From Heterodera schachtii (Eukaryota; Nematoda; Chromadorea; Rhabditida; Heteroderidae), in NCBI GenBank assembly GCA_023374025.1, contig SIJG01000084.1:111995-175994 (forward strand): a DNA stretch of 64,000 nt, written 5' to 3'. Under the pieces are notes generated by a model that saw nothing but the letters and a program-made list of their open reading frames with translations, searched no databases and was not told the DNA's origin. Position numbers and translations under genes: made by a program. Within the stretch, counting starts at the first letter, position 1. Each line of letters starts with the position of its first letter. Below, piece after piece: positions 34,047-49,000 of this stretch.

Positions 34047-37000
34047 AATATTTTATTCTTGCTTATTAAGTCAGTATTGGGCAAATAAAGCTTTTATTTT
34101 TCTCTCGAAAACTCTAATGCGCATAAAAGTAATCTTTAAAAGCTCATAAAAATTAGTCATGGCACCTCTATGTAATATTTTTTCTTCCACTTTTTATTAA
34201 AACTGGTATTGGATAATTAATGCTTTTATATTTCTCTATATATTTCTAATGCGCATAAAAGTAATCTTTAAAAGCTCATAAAAATTAGTCATGGCACCTC
34301 TATGTAATATTTTATTCTCGCCTTTTTATTAAAACTGGTATCGGAAAATTAATGCTTTTATATTTCTCTGTATAATTCTAATGCGCATAAAATATTCTTT
34401 GAAAACTCGTAAAAATTAGTCATGGTACCTCATGCAATATTTTATTCTCGCCTTTTTTATTAAACTGGTATTGGAAATTTAATGCTTTTAAATTTCTCGC
34501 AATAGCTCTAAAGCGCTTAAAAGCGGTCTACAAAAATTCGTATAGATTTTTCATGGTACCTTTATACAATATTTTATTCTTGCTTATTAAGTCAGTATTG
34601 GGCAAATAAAGCTTTTATTTTTCTCTCGAAAACTCTAATGCGCATAAAAGTAATCTTTAAAAGCTGATAAAAATTAGTCGTGGCACCTCTATGTAATATT
34701 TTTTCTTCCACTTTTTATTAAAACTGGTATTGGATAATTAATGCTTTTATATTTCTCTATATATTTCTAATGCGCATAAAATAGTCTTTAAGAACTCGTA
34801 AAAATTAGTCATGGCACCTCTAGGTAATATTTTATTCTCCCCTTTTTATTAAAACTGGTATCGGATAATTAATGCTTTTATATTTCTCTATATAATTCTA
34901 ATGCGCATAAAATATTCTTTAAAAACTCGTAAAAATTAGTCATGGTACCTCATGCAATATTTTATTCTCGCCTTTTTTATTAAACTGGTATTGGAAATTT
35001 AATGCTTTCAAATTTCTCGCAATAGCTCTAAAGCGCTTAAAAGCGGTCTACAAAAATTCGTATAGATTTTTCATGGTACCTTTATACAATATTTTATTCT
35101 TGCTTATTAAGTCAGTATTGGGCAAATAAAGCTTATATTTTTCTCTCGAAAACTCTAATGCGCATAAAAGTAATCTTTAAAAGCTCATAAAAATTAGTCA
35201 TGGCACCTCTATGTAATATTTTTTCTTCCACTTTTTATTAAAACTGGTATTGGATAATTAATGCTTTTATATTTCTCTATATATTTCTAATGCGCATAAA
35301 ATAGTCTTTAAGAACTCGTAAAAATTAGTCATGGCACCTCTAGGTAATATTTTATTCTCCCCTTTTTATTAAAACTGGTATCGGATAATTAATGCTTTTA
35401 TATTTCTCTATATAATTCTAATGCGCATAAAATATTCTTTGAAAACTCGTAAAAATTAGTCATGGTACCTCATGCAATATTTTATTCTCGCCTTTTTTAT
35501 TAAACTGGTATTGGAAATTTAATGCTTTTAAATTTCTCGCAATAGCTCTAAAGCGCTTAAAAGCGGTCTACAAAAATTCGTATAGATTTTTCATGGTACC
35601 TTTATACAATATTTTATTCTTGCTTATTAAGTCAGTATTGGGCAAATAAAGCTTTTATTTTTCTCTCGAAAACTCTAATGCGCATAAAAGTAATCTTTAA
35701 AAGCTCATAAAAATTAGTCATGGCACCTCTATGTAATATTTTTTCTTCCACTTTTTATTAAAACTGGTATTGGATAATTAATGCTTTTATATTTCTCTAT
35801 ATATTTCTAATGCGCATAAAATATTCTTTAAGAACTCGTAAAAATTAGTCATGGCACCTCTAGGTAATATTTTATTCTCCCCTTTTTATTAAAACTGGTA
35901 TCGGATAATTAATGCTTTTATATTTCTCTATATAATTCTAATGCGCATAAAATATTCTTTAAAAACTCGTAAAAATTAGTCATGGTACCTCATGCAATAT
36001 TTTATTCTCGCCTTTTTTATTAAACTGGTATTGGAAATTTAATGCTTTTAAATTTCTCGCAATAGCTCTAAAGCGCTTAAAAGCGGTCTACAAAAATTCG
36101 TATAGATTTTTCATGGTACCTTTATACAATATTTTATTCTTGCTTATTAAGTCAGTATTGGGCAAATAAAGCTTTTATTTTTCTCTCGAAAACTCTAATG
36201 CGCATAAAAGTAATCTTTAAAAGCTGATAAAAATTAGTCATGGCACCTCTATGTAATATTTTTTCTTCCACTTTTTATTAAAACTGGTATTGGATAATTA
36301 ATGCTTTTATATTTCTCTATATATTTCTAATGCGCATAAAAGTAATCTTTAAAAAGCTCATAAAATTAGTCATGGCACCTCTATGTAATATTTTATTCTC
36401 CCCTTTTTATTAAAACTGGTATCGGATAATTAATGCTTTTATATTTCTCTATATAATTCTAATGCGCATAAAATATTCTTTGAAAACTCGTAAAAATTAG
36501 TCATGGTACCTCATGCAATATTTTATTCTCGCCTTTTTTATTAAACTGGTATTGGAAATTTAATGCTTTTAAATTTCTCGCAATAGCTCTAAAGCGCTTA
36601 AAAGCGGTCTACAAAAATTCGTATAGATTTTTCATGGTACCTTTATACAATATTTTATTCTTGCTTATTAAGTCAGTATTGGGCAAATAAAGCTTTTATT
36701 TTTCTCTCGAAAACTCTAATGCGCATAAAAGTAATCTTTAAAAGCTCATAAAAATTAGTCATGGCACCTCTATGTAATATTTTTTCTTCCACTTTTTATT
36801 AAAACTGGTATTGGATAATTAATGCTTTTATATTTCTCTATATAATTCTAATGCGCATAAAATATTCTTTAAAAACTCGTAAAAATTAGTCATGGCACCT
36901 CTAGGTAATATTTTATTCTCCCCTTTTTATTAAAACTGGTATCGGATAATTAATGCTTTTATATTTCTCTATATAATTCTAATGCGCATAAAATATTCTT

Positions 37001-40000
37001 TAAAAACTCGTAAAAATTAGTCATGGTACCTCATGCAATATTTTATTCTCGCCTTTTTTATTAAACTGGTATTGGAAATTTAATGCTTTTAAATTTCTCG
37101 CAATAGCTCTAAAGCGCTTAAAAGCGGTCTACAAAAATTCGTATAGATTTTTCATGGTACCTTTATACAATATTTTATTCTTGCTTATTAAGTCAGTATT
37201 GGGCAAATAAAGCTTTTATTTTTCTCTCGAAAACTCTAATGCGCATAAAAGTAATCTTTAAAAGCTGATAAAAATTAGTCATGGCACCTCTATGTAATAT
37301 TTTTTCTTCCACTTTTTATTAAAACTGGTATTGGATAATTAATGCTTTTATATTTCTCTATATATTTCTAATGCGCATAAAATATTCTTTAAAAACTCGT
37401 AAAAATTAGTCATGGCACCTCTAGGTAATATTTTATTCTCCCTTTTTTATTAAAACTGGTATCGGATAATTAATGCTTTTATATTTCTCTATATAATTCT
37501 AATGCGCATAAAATATTCTTTGAAAACTCGTAAAAATTAGTCATGGTACCTCATGCAATATTTTATTCTCGCCTTTTTTATTAAACTGGTATTGGAAATT
37601 TAATGCTTTTAAATTTCTCGCAATAGCTCTAAAGCGCTTAAAAGCGGTCTACAAAAATTCGTATAGATTTTTCATGGTACCTTTATACAATATTTTATTC
37701 TTGCTTATTAAGTCAGTATTGGGCAAATAAAGCTTTTATTTTTCTCTCGAAAACTCTAATGCGCATAAAAGTAATCTTTAAAAGCTCATAAAAATTAGTC
37801 ATGGCACCTCTATGTAATATTTTTTCTTCCACTTTTTATTAAAACTGGTATTGGGTAAATAAAGCCTTTATATTTCTCTATATAATTCTAATGCGCATAA
37901 AATAGTCTTTAAAAACTCGTAAAAATTAGTCATGTTACCTCTAGGCAATATTTTATTCTCGCCTTTTTATTAAACTGGTATTGGATAATTAATGCTTTTA
38001 TATTTCTCTAAATAATTGTAATGCGCATAAAATAGTCTTTAAAAACTCGTAAAAATTAGTCATGTTACCTCTATGCAATATTTTATTCTCGCCTTTTTAT
38101 TAAACTGGTATTGGATAATTAATGCTTTTAAATTTCTCTCAATAGCTCTAAAGCGCTTAAAAGCGGTCTACAAAAATTCGTATAGATTTTTCATGGTACC
38201 TCTATACAATATTTTATTCTTGCTTATTAAGTCAGTATTGGGTAAATAAAGCTTTTATTTTCTCTATATAATTCTAATGCGCATAAAAGTAGTCTTTAAA
38301 AACTCGTAAAAATTAGTCATGTTACCTCTATGCAATATTTTTTCTTCCACTTTTTATCAAAACTGGTATTGGATAATTAATGCTTTTATATTTCTCTATA
38401 TATTTCTAATGCGCATAAAATATTCTTTAAAAACTCGTAAAATTAGTCATGGCACCTCTAGGTAATATTTTATCCTCCCCTTTTTATTAAAACTGGTATC
38501 GGATAATTAATGCTTTTATATTTCTCTATATAATTCTAATGCGCATAAAATATTCTTTGAAAACTCGTAAAAATTAGTCATGGTACCTCATGCAATATTT
38601 TATTCTCGCCTTTTTTATTAAACTGGTATTGGAAATTTAATGCTTTTAAATTTCTCGCAATAGCTCTAAAGCGCTTAAAAGCGGTCTACAAAAATTCGTA
38701 TAGGTTTTTCATGGTACCTTTATACTATATTTTATTCTTGCTTATTAAGTCAGTATTGGGCAAATAAAGCTTATATTTTTCTCTCGAAAACTCTAATGCG
38801 CATAAAAGTAATCTTTAAAAGCTCATAAAAATTAGTCATGGCACCTCTATGTAATATTTTTTCTTCCACTTTTTATTAAAACTGGTATTGGATAATTAAT
38901 GCTTTTATATTTCTCTATATAATTCTAATGCGCATAAAATATTCTTTAAAAACTCGTAAAAATTAGTCATGGCACCTCTAGGTAATATTTTATTCTCCCT
39001 TTTTTATTAAAACTGGTATCGGATAATTAATGCTTTTATATTTCTCTATATAATTCTAATGCGCATAAAATATTCTTTAAAAACTCGTAAAAATTAGTCA
39101 TGGCACCTCAGGTAATATTTTATTCTCGCCTTTTTTATTAAACTGGTATTGGAAATTTAATGCTTTTAAATTTCTCGCAATAGCTCTAAAGCGCTTAAAA
39201 GCGGTCTACAAAAATTCGTATAGGTTTTTCATGGTACCTTTATACAATATTTTATTCTTGCTTATTAAGTCAGTATTGGGCAAATAAAGCTTTTATTTTT
39301 CTCTCGAAAACTCTAATGCGCATAAAAGTAATCTTTAAAAGCTGATAAAAATTAGTCATGGCACCTCTATGTAATATTTTTTCTTCCACTTTTTATCAAA
39401 ACTGGTATTGGATAATTAATGCTTTTATATTTCTCTATATATTTCTAATGCGCATAAAATATTCTTTAAAAACTCGTAAAAATTAGTCATGGCACCTCTA
39501 GGTAATATTTTATTCTCCCTTTTTTATTAAAACTGGTATCGGATAATTAATGCTTTTATATTTCTCTATATAATTCTAATGCGCATAAAATATTCTTTGA
39601 AAACTCGTAAAAATTAGTCATGGTACCTCATGCAATATTTTATTCTCGCCTTTTTTATTAAACTGGTATTGGAAATTTAATGCTTTTAAATTTCTCGCAA
39701 TAGCTCTAAAGCGCTTAAATGCGGTCTACAAAAATTCGTATAGGTTTTTCATGGTACCTTTATACAATATTTTATTCTTGCTTATTAAGTCAGTATTGGG
39801 CAAATAAAGCTTTTATTTTTCTCTCGAAAACTCTAATGCGCATAAAAGTAATCTTTAAAAGCTCATAAAAATTAGTCATGGCACCTCTATGTAATATTTT
39901 TTCTTCCACTTTTTATTAAAACTGGTATTGGATAATTAATGCTTTTATATTTCTCTATATATTTCTAATGCGCATAAAATAGTCTTTAAGAACTCGTAAA

Positions 40001-43000
40001 AATTAGTAATGGCACCTCTATGTAATATTTTTTCTTCCACTTTTTATTAAAACTGGTATTGGATAATTAATGCTTTTATATTTCTCTATATAATTCTAAT
40101 GCGCATAAAATATTCTTTAAAAACTCGTAAAAATTAGTCATGGTACCTCATGCAATATTTTATTCTCGCCTTTTTTATTAAACTGGTATTGGAAATTTAA
40201 TGCTTTTAAATTTCTCGCAATAGCTCTAAAGCGCTTAAAAGCGGTCTACAAAAATTCGTATAGATTTTTCATGGTACCTTTATACAATATTTTATTCTTG
40301 CTTATTAAGTCAGTATTGGGCAAATAAAGCTTTTATTTTTCTCTCGAAAACTCTAATGCGCATAAAAGTAATCTTTAAAAGCTCATAAAAATTAGTCATG
40401 GCACCTCTATGTAATATTTTTTCTTCCACTTTTTATTAAAACTGGTATTGGATAATTAATGCTTTTATATTTCTCTATATATTTCTAATGCGCATAAAAT
40501 AGTCTTTAAGAACTCGTAAAAATTAGTCATGGCACCTCTAGGTAATATTTTATTCTCCCCTTTTTATTAAAACTGGTATCGGATAATTAATGCTTTTATA
40601 TTTCTCTATATAATTCTAATGCGCATAAAATATTCTTTAAAAACTCGTAAAAATTAGTCATGGTACCTCATGCAATATTTTATTCTCGCCTTTTTTATTA
40701 AACTGGTATTGGAAATTTAATGCTTTTAAATTTCTCGCAATAGCTCTAAAGCGCTTAAAAGCGGTCTACAAAAATTCGTATAGATTTTTCATGGTACCTT
40801 TATACAATATTTTATTCTTGCTTATTAAGTCAGTATTGGGCAAATAAAGCTTTTATTTTTCTCTCGAAAACTCTAATGCGCATAAAAGTAATCTTTAAAA
40901 GCTGATAAAAATTAGTCATGGCACCTCTATGTAATATTTTTTCTTCCACTTTTTATCAAAACTGGTATTGGATAATTAATGCTTTTATATTTCTCTATAT
41001 ATTTCTAATGCGCATAAAATATTCTTTAAAAACTCGTTAAAATTAGTCATGGCACCTCTAGGTAATATTTTATCCTCCCCTTTTTATTAAAACTGGTATC
41101 GGATAATTAATGCTTTTATATTTCTCTATATAATTCTAATGCGCATAAAATATTCTTTGAAAACTCGTAAAAATTAGTCATGGTACCTCATGCAATATTT
41201 TATTCTCGCCTTTTTTATTAAACTGGTATTGGAAATTTAATGCTTTTAAATTTCTCGCAATAGCTCTAAAGCGCTTAAAAGCGGTCTACAAAAATTCGTA
41301 TAGGTTTTTCATGGTACCTTTATACAATATTTTATTCTTGCTTATTAAGTCAGTATTGGGCAAATAAAGCTTATATTTTTCTCTCGAAAACTCTAATGCG
41401 CATAAAAGTAATCTTTAAAAGCTCATAAAAATTAGTCATGGCACCTCTATGTAATATTTTTTCTTCCACTTTTTATTAAAACTGGTATTGGATAATTAAT
41501 GCTTTTATATTTCTCTATATATTTCTAATGCGCATAAAATAGTCTTTAAGAACTCGTAAAAATTAGTCATGGCACCTCTAGGTAATATTTTATTCTCCCC
41601 TTTTTATTAAAACTGGTATCGGATAATTAATGCTTTTATATTTCTCTATATAATTCTAATGCGCATAAAATATTCTTTAAAAACTCGTAAAAATTAGTCA
41701 TGGTACCTCATGCAATATTTTATTCTCGCCTTTTTTATTAAACTGGTATTGGAAATTTAATGCTTTTAAATTTCTCGCAATAGCTCTAAAGCGCTTAAAA
41801 GCGGTCTACAAAAATTCGTATAGATTTTTCATGGTACCTTTATACAATATTTTATTCTTGCTTATTAAGTCAGTATTGGGCAAATAAAGCTTTTATTTTT
41901 CTCTCGAAAACTCTAATGCGCATAAAAGTAATCTTTAAAAGCTCATAAAAATTAGTCATGGCACCTCTATGTAATATTTTTTCTTCCACTTTTTATTAAA
42001 ACTGGTATTGGATAATTAATGCTTTTATATTTCTCTATATATTTCTAATGCGCATAAAAGTAATCTTTAAAAGCTCATAAAATTAGTCATGGCACCTCTA
42101 TGTAATATTTTATTCTCCCCTTTTTATTAAAACTGGTATCGGATAATTAATGCTTTTATATTTCTCTATATAATTCTAATGCGCATAAAATATTCTTTGA
42201 AAACTCGTAAAAATTAGTCATGGTACCTCATGCAATATTTTATTCTCGCCTTTTTTATTAAACTGGTATTGGAAATTTAATGCTTTTAAATTTCTCGCAA
42301 TAGCTCTAAAGCGCTTAAAAGCGGTCTACAAAAATTCGTATAGATTTTTCATGGTACCTTTATACAATATTTTATTCTTGCTTATTAAGTCAGTATTGGG
42401 CAAATAAAGCTTATATTTTTCTCTCGAAAACTCTAATGCGCATAAAAGTAATCTTTAAAAGCTCATAAAAATTAGTCATGACACCTCTATGTAATATTTT
42501 TTCTTCCACTTTTTATTAAAACTGGTATTGGATAATTAATGCTTTTATATTTCTCTATATATTTCTAATGCGCATAAAATAGTCTTTAAGAATTCGTAAA
42601 AATTAGTCATGGCACCTCTAGGTAATATTTTATTTTCCCCTTTTTATTAAAACTGGTATCGGATAATTAATGCTTTTATATTTCTCTGTATAATTCTAAT
42701 GCGCATAAAATATTCTTTAAAAACTCGTAAAAATTAGTCATGGTACCTCATGCAATATTTTATTCTCGCCTTTTTTATTAAACTGGTATTGGAAATTTAA
42801 TGCTTTTAAATTTCTCGCAATAGCTCTAAAGCGCTTAAAAGCGGTCTACAAAAATTCGTATAGATTTTTCATGGTACCTTTATACAATATTTTATTCTTG
42901 CTTATTAAGTCAGTATTGGGCAAATAAAGCTTTTATTTTTCTCTCGAAAACTCTAATGCGCATAAAAGTAATCTTTAAAAGCTCATAAAAATTAGTCATG

Positions 43001-46000
43001 GCACCTCTATGTAATATTTTTTCTTCCACTTTTTATTAAAACTGGTATTGGATAATTAATGCTTTTATATTTCTCTATATATTTCTAATGCGCATAAAAT
43101 AATCTTTAAAAACTCATAAAAATTAGTCATGGCACCTCTAGGTAATATTTTATTCTCCCCTTTTTATTAAAACTGGTATCGGATAATTAATGCTTTTATA
43201 TTTCTCTATATAATTCTAATGCGCATAAAATATTCTTTGAAAACTCGTAAAAATTAGTCATGGTACCTCATGCAATATTTTATTCTCGCCTTTTTTATTA
43301 AACTGGTATTGGAAATTTAATGCTTTTAAATTTCTCGCAATAGCTCTAAAGCGCTTAAAAGCGGTCTACAAAAATTCGTATAGATTTTTCATGGTACCTT
43401 TATACAATATTTTATTCTTGCTTATTAAGTCAGTATTGGGCAAATAAAGCTTTTATTTTTCTCTCGAAAACTCTAATGCGCATAAAAGTAATCTTTAAAA
43501 GCTGATAAAAATTAGTCATGGCACCTCTATGTAATATTTTTTCTTCCACTTTTTATTAAAACTGGTATTGGATAATTAATGCTTTTATATTTCTCTATAT
43601 ATTTCTAATGCGCATAAAATAGTCTTTAAGAATTCGTAAAAATTAGTCATGGCACCTCTAGGTAATATTTTATTTTCCCCTTTTTATTAAAACTGGTATC
43701 GGATAATTAATGCTTTTATATTTCTCTGTATAATTCTAATGCGCATAAAATATTCTTTAAAATTCGTAAAAATTAGTCATGGTACCTCATGCAATATTTT
43801 ATTCTCGCCTTTTTTATTAAACTGGTATTGGAAATTTAATGCTTTTAAATTTCTCGCAATAGCTCTAAAGCGCTTAAAAGCGGTCTACAAAAATTCGTAT
43901 AGATTTTTTATGGTACCTTTATACAATATTTTATTCTTGCTTATTAAGTCAGTATTGGGCAAATAAAGCTTATATTTTTCTCTCGAAAACTCTAATGCGC
44001 ATAAAAGTAATCTTTAAAAGCTGATAAAAATTAGTCATGGCACCTCTATGTAATATTTTTTCTTCCACTTTTTATTAAAACTGGTATTAGATAATTAATG
44101 CTTTTATATTTCTCTATATATTTCTAATGCGCATAAAATAGTCTTTAAGAACTCGTAAAAATTAGTCATGGCACCTCTAGGTAATATTTTATTCTCCCTT
44201 TTTTATTAAAACTGGTATCGGATAATTAATGCTTTTATATTTCTCTGTATAATTCTAATGCGCATAAAATATTCTTTAAAAACTCGTAAAAATTAGTCAT
44301 GGTACCTCATGCAATATTTTATTCTCGCCTATTTTATTAAACTGGTAATGGAAATTTAATGCTTTTAAATTTCTCGCAATAGCTCTAAAGCGCTTAAAAG
44401 CGGTCTACAAAAATTCGTATAGATTTTTCATGGTACCTTTATACAATATTTTATTCTTGCTTATTAAGTCAGTATTGGGCAAATAAAGCTTTTATTTTTC
44501 TCTCGAAAACTCTAATGCGCATAAAAGTAATCTTTAAAAGCTCATAAAAATTAGTCATGGCACCTCTATGTAATATTTTTTCTTCCACTTTTTATTAAAA
44601 CTGGTATTGGATAATTAATGCTTTTATATTTCTCTATATATTTCTAATGCGCATAAAATAGTCTTTAAGAACTCGTAAAAATTAGTCATGGCACCTCTAG
44701 GTAATATTTTATTCTCCCCTTTTTATTAAAACTGGTATCGGATAATTAATGCTTTTATATTTCTCTATATAATTCTAATGCGCATAAAATATTCTTTAAA
44801 AACTCGTAAAAATTAGTCATGGTACCTCATGCAATATTTTATTCTCGCCTATTTTATTAAACTGGTAATGGAAATTTAATGCTTTTAAATTTCTCGCAAT
44901 AGCTCTAAAGCGCTTAAAAGCGGTCTACAAAAATTCGTATAGATTTTTCATGGTACCTTTATACAATATTTTATTCTTGCTTATTAAGTCAGTATTGGGC
45001 AAATAAAGCTTTTATTTTTCTCTCGAAAACTCTAATGCGCATAAAAGTAATCTTTAAAAGCTGATAAAAATTAGTCATGGCACCTCTATGTAATATTTTT
45101 TCTTCCACTTTTTATTAAAACTGGTATTGGATAATTAATGCTTTTATATTTCTCTATATATTTCTAATGCGCATAAAGTAATCTTTAAAAGCTCATAAAA
45201 TTAGTCATGGCACCTCTATGTAATATTTTATCCTCCCCTTTTTATTAAAACTGGTATCGGATAATTAATGCTTTTATATTTCTCTATATAATTCTAATGC
45301 GCATAAAATATTCTTTGAAAACTCGTAAAAATTAGTCATGGTACCTCATGCAATATTTTATTCTCGCCTTTTTTATTAAACTGGTATTGGAAATTTAATG
45401 CTTTTAAATTTCTCGCAATAGCTCTAAAGCGCTTAAAAGCGGTCTACAAAAATTCGTATAGGTTTTTCATGGTACCTTTATACAATATTTTATTCTTGCT
45501 TATTAAGTCAGTATTGGGCAAATAAAGCTTATATTTTTCTCTCGAAAACTCTAATGCGCATAAAAGTAATCTTTAAAAGCTCATAAAAATTAGTCATGGC
45601 ACCTCTATGTAATATTTTTTCTTCCACTTTTTATTAAAACTGGTATTGGATAATTAATGCTTTTATATTTCTCTATATATTTCTAATGCGCATAAAATAG
45701 TCTTTAAGAATTCGTAAAAATTAGTCATGGCACCTCTAGGTAATATTTTATTTTCCCCTTTTTATTAAAACTGGTATCGGATAATTAATGCTTTTATATT
45801 TCTCTGTATAATTCTAATGCGCATAAAATATTCTTTAAAATTCGTAAAAATTAGTCATGGTACCTCATGCAATATTTTATTCTCGCCTTTTTTATTAAAC
45901 TGGTATTGGAAATTTAATGCTTTTAAATTTCTCGCAATAGCTCTAAAGCGCTTAAAAGCGGTCTACAAAAATTCGTATAGGTTTTTCATGGTACCTTTAT

Positions 46001-49000
46001 ACAATATTTTATTCTTGCTTATTAAGTCAGTATTGGGCAAATAAAGCTTATATTTTTCTCTCGAAAACTCTAATGCGCATAAAAGTAATCTTTAAAAGCT
46101 CATAAAAATTAGTCATGGCACCTCTATGTAATATTTTTTCTTCCACTTTTTATTAAAACTGGTATTGGATAATTAATGCTTTTATATTTCTCTATATATT
46201 TCTAATGCGCATAAAATAGTCTTTAAGAATTCGTAAAAATTAGTCATGGCACCTCTAGGTAATATTTTATTTTCCCCTTTTTATTAAAACTGGTATCGGA
46301 TAATTAATGCTTTTATATTTCTCTGTATAATTCTAATGCGCATAAAATATTCTTTGAAAACTCGTAAAAATTAGTCATGGTACCTCATGCAATATTTTAT
46401 TCTCGCCTTTTTTATTAAAATGGTATTGGAAATTTAATGCTTTTAAATTTCTCGCAATAGCTCTAAAGCGCTTAAAAGCGGTCAACAAAAATTCGTATAG
46501 GTTTTTCATGGTACCTTTATACAATATTTTATTCTTGCTTATTAAGTCAGTATTGGGCAAATAAAGCTTATATTTTTCTCTCGAAAACTCTAATGCGCAT
46601 AAAAGTAATCTTTAAAAGCTCATAAAAATTAGTCATGGCACCTCTATGTAATATTTTTTCTTCCACTTTTTATTAAAACTGGTATTGGATAATTAATGCT
46701 TTTATATTTCTCTATATATTTCTAATGCGCATAAAATAGTCTTTAAGAATTCGTAAAAATTAGTCATGGCACCTCTAGGTAATATTTTATTTTCCCCTTT
46801 TTATTAAAACTGGTATCGGATAATTAATGCTTTTATATTTCTCTGTATAATTCTAATGCGCATAAAATATTCTTTAAAACTCGTAAAAATTAGTCATGGT
46901 ACCTCATGCAATATTTTATTCTCGCCTTTTTTATTAAACTGGTATTGGAAATTTAATGCTTTTAAATTTCTCGCAATAGCTCTAAAGCGCTTAAAAGCGG
47001 TCTACAAAAATTCGTATAGGTTTTTCATGGTACCTTTATACAATATTTTATTCTTGCTTATTAAGTCAGTATTGGGCAAATAAAGCTTATATTTTTCTCT
47101 CGAAAACTCTAATGCGCATAAAAGTAATCTTTAAAAGCTCATAAAAATTAGTCATGGCACCTCTATGTAATATTTTTTCTTCCACTTTTTATTAAAACTG
47201 GTATTGGATAATTAATGCTTTTATATTTCTCTATATATTTCTAATGCGCATAAAATAGTCTTTAAGAATCTCGTAAAAATTAGTCATGGCACCTCTAGGT
47301 AATATTTTATTTTCCCCTTTTTATTAAAACTGGTATCGGATAATTAATGCTTTTATATTTCTCTGTATAATTCTAATGCGCATAAAATATTCTTTAAAAT
47401 TCGTAAAAATTAGTCATGGTACCTCATGCAATATTTTATTCTCGCCTTTTTTATTAAACTGGTATTGGAAATTTAATGCTTTTAAATTTCTCGCAATAGC
47501 TCTAAAGCGCTTAAAAGCGGTCTACAAAAATTCGTATAGATTTTTCATGGTACCTTTATACAATATTTTATTCTTGCTTATTAAGTCAGTATTGGGCAAA
47601 TAAAGCTTTTATTTTTCTCTCGAAAACTCTAATGCGCATAAAAGTAATCTTTAAAAGCTCATAAAAATTAGTCATGGCACCTCTATGTAATATTTTTTCT
47701 TCCACTTTTTATTAAAACTGGTATTGGATAATTAATGCTTTTATATTTCTCTATATATTTCTAATGCGCATAAAATAGTCTTTAAGAACTCGTAAAAATT
47801 AGTCATGGCACCTCTAGGTAATATTTTATTCTCCCCTTTTTATTAAAACTGGTATCGGATAATTAATGCTTTTATATTTCTCTATATAATTCTAATGCGC
47901 ATAAAATATTCTTTAAAAACTCGTAAAAATTAGTCATGGTACCTCATGCAATATTTTATTCTCGCCTTTTTTATTAAACTGGTATTGGAAATTTAATGCT
48001 TTTAAATTTCTCGCAATAGCTCTAAAGCGCTTAAAAGCGGTCTACAAAAATTCGTATAGATTTTTCATGGTACCTTTATACAATATTTTATTCTTGCTTA
48101 TTAAGTCAGTATTGGGCAAATAAAGCTTTTATTTTTCTCTCGAAAACTCTAATGCGCATAAAAGTAATCTTTAAAAGCTGATAAAAATTAGTCATGGCAC
48201 CTCTATGTAATATTTTTTCTTCCACTTTTTATTAAAACTGGTATTGGATAATTAATGCTTTTATATTTCTCTATATATTTCTAATGCGCATAAAATAGTC
48301 TTTAAGAACTCGTAAAAATTAGTCATGGCACCTCTAGGTAATATTTTATTTTCCCCTTTTTATTAAAACTGGTATCGGATAATTAATGCTTTTATATTTC
48401 TCTGTATAATTCTAATGCGCATAAAATATTCTTTAAAATTCGTAAAAATTAGTCATGGTACCTCATGCAATATTTTATTCTCGCCTTTTTTATTAAACTG
48501 GTATTGGAAATTTAATGCTTTTAAATTTCTCGCCATAGCTCTAAAGCGCTTAAAAGCGGTCTACAAAAATTCGTATAGATTTTTCATGGTACCTTTATAC
48601 AATATTTTATTCTTGCTTATTAAGTCAGTATTGGGCAAATAAAGCTTTTATTTTTCTCTCGAAAACTCTAATGCGCATAAAAGTAATCTTTAAAAGCTGA
48701 TAAAAATTAGTCATGGCACCTCTATGTAATATTTTTTCTTCCACTTTTTATTAAAACTGGTATTGGATAATTAATGCTTTTATATTTCTCTATATATTTC
48801 TAATGCGCATAAAAGTAATCTTTAAAAGCTCATAAAAATTAGTCATGGCACCTCTATGTAATATTTTATTCTCCCCTTTTTATTAAAACTGGTATCGGAT
48901 AATTAATGCTTTTATATTTCTCTATATAATTCTAATGCGCATAAAATATTCTTTAAAAACTCGTAAAAATTAGTCATGGTACCTCATGCAATATTTTATT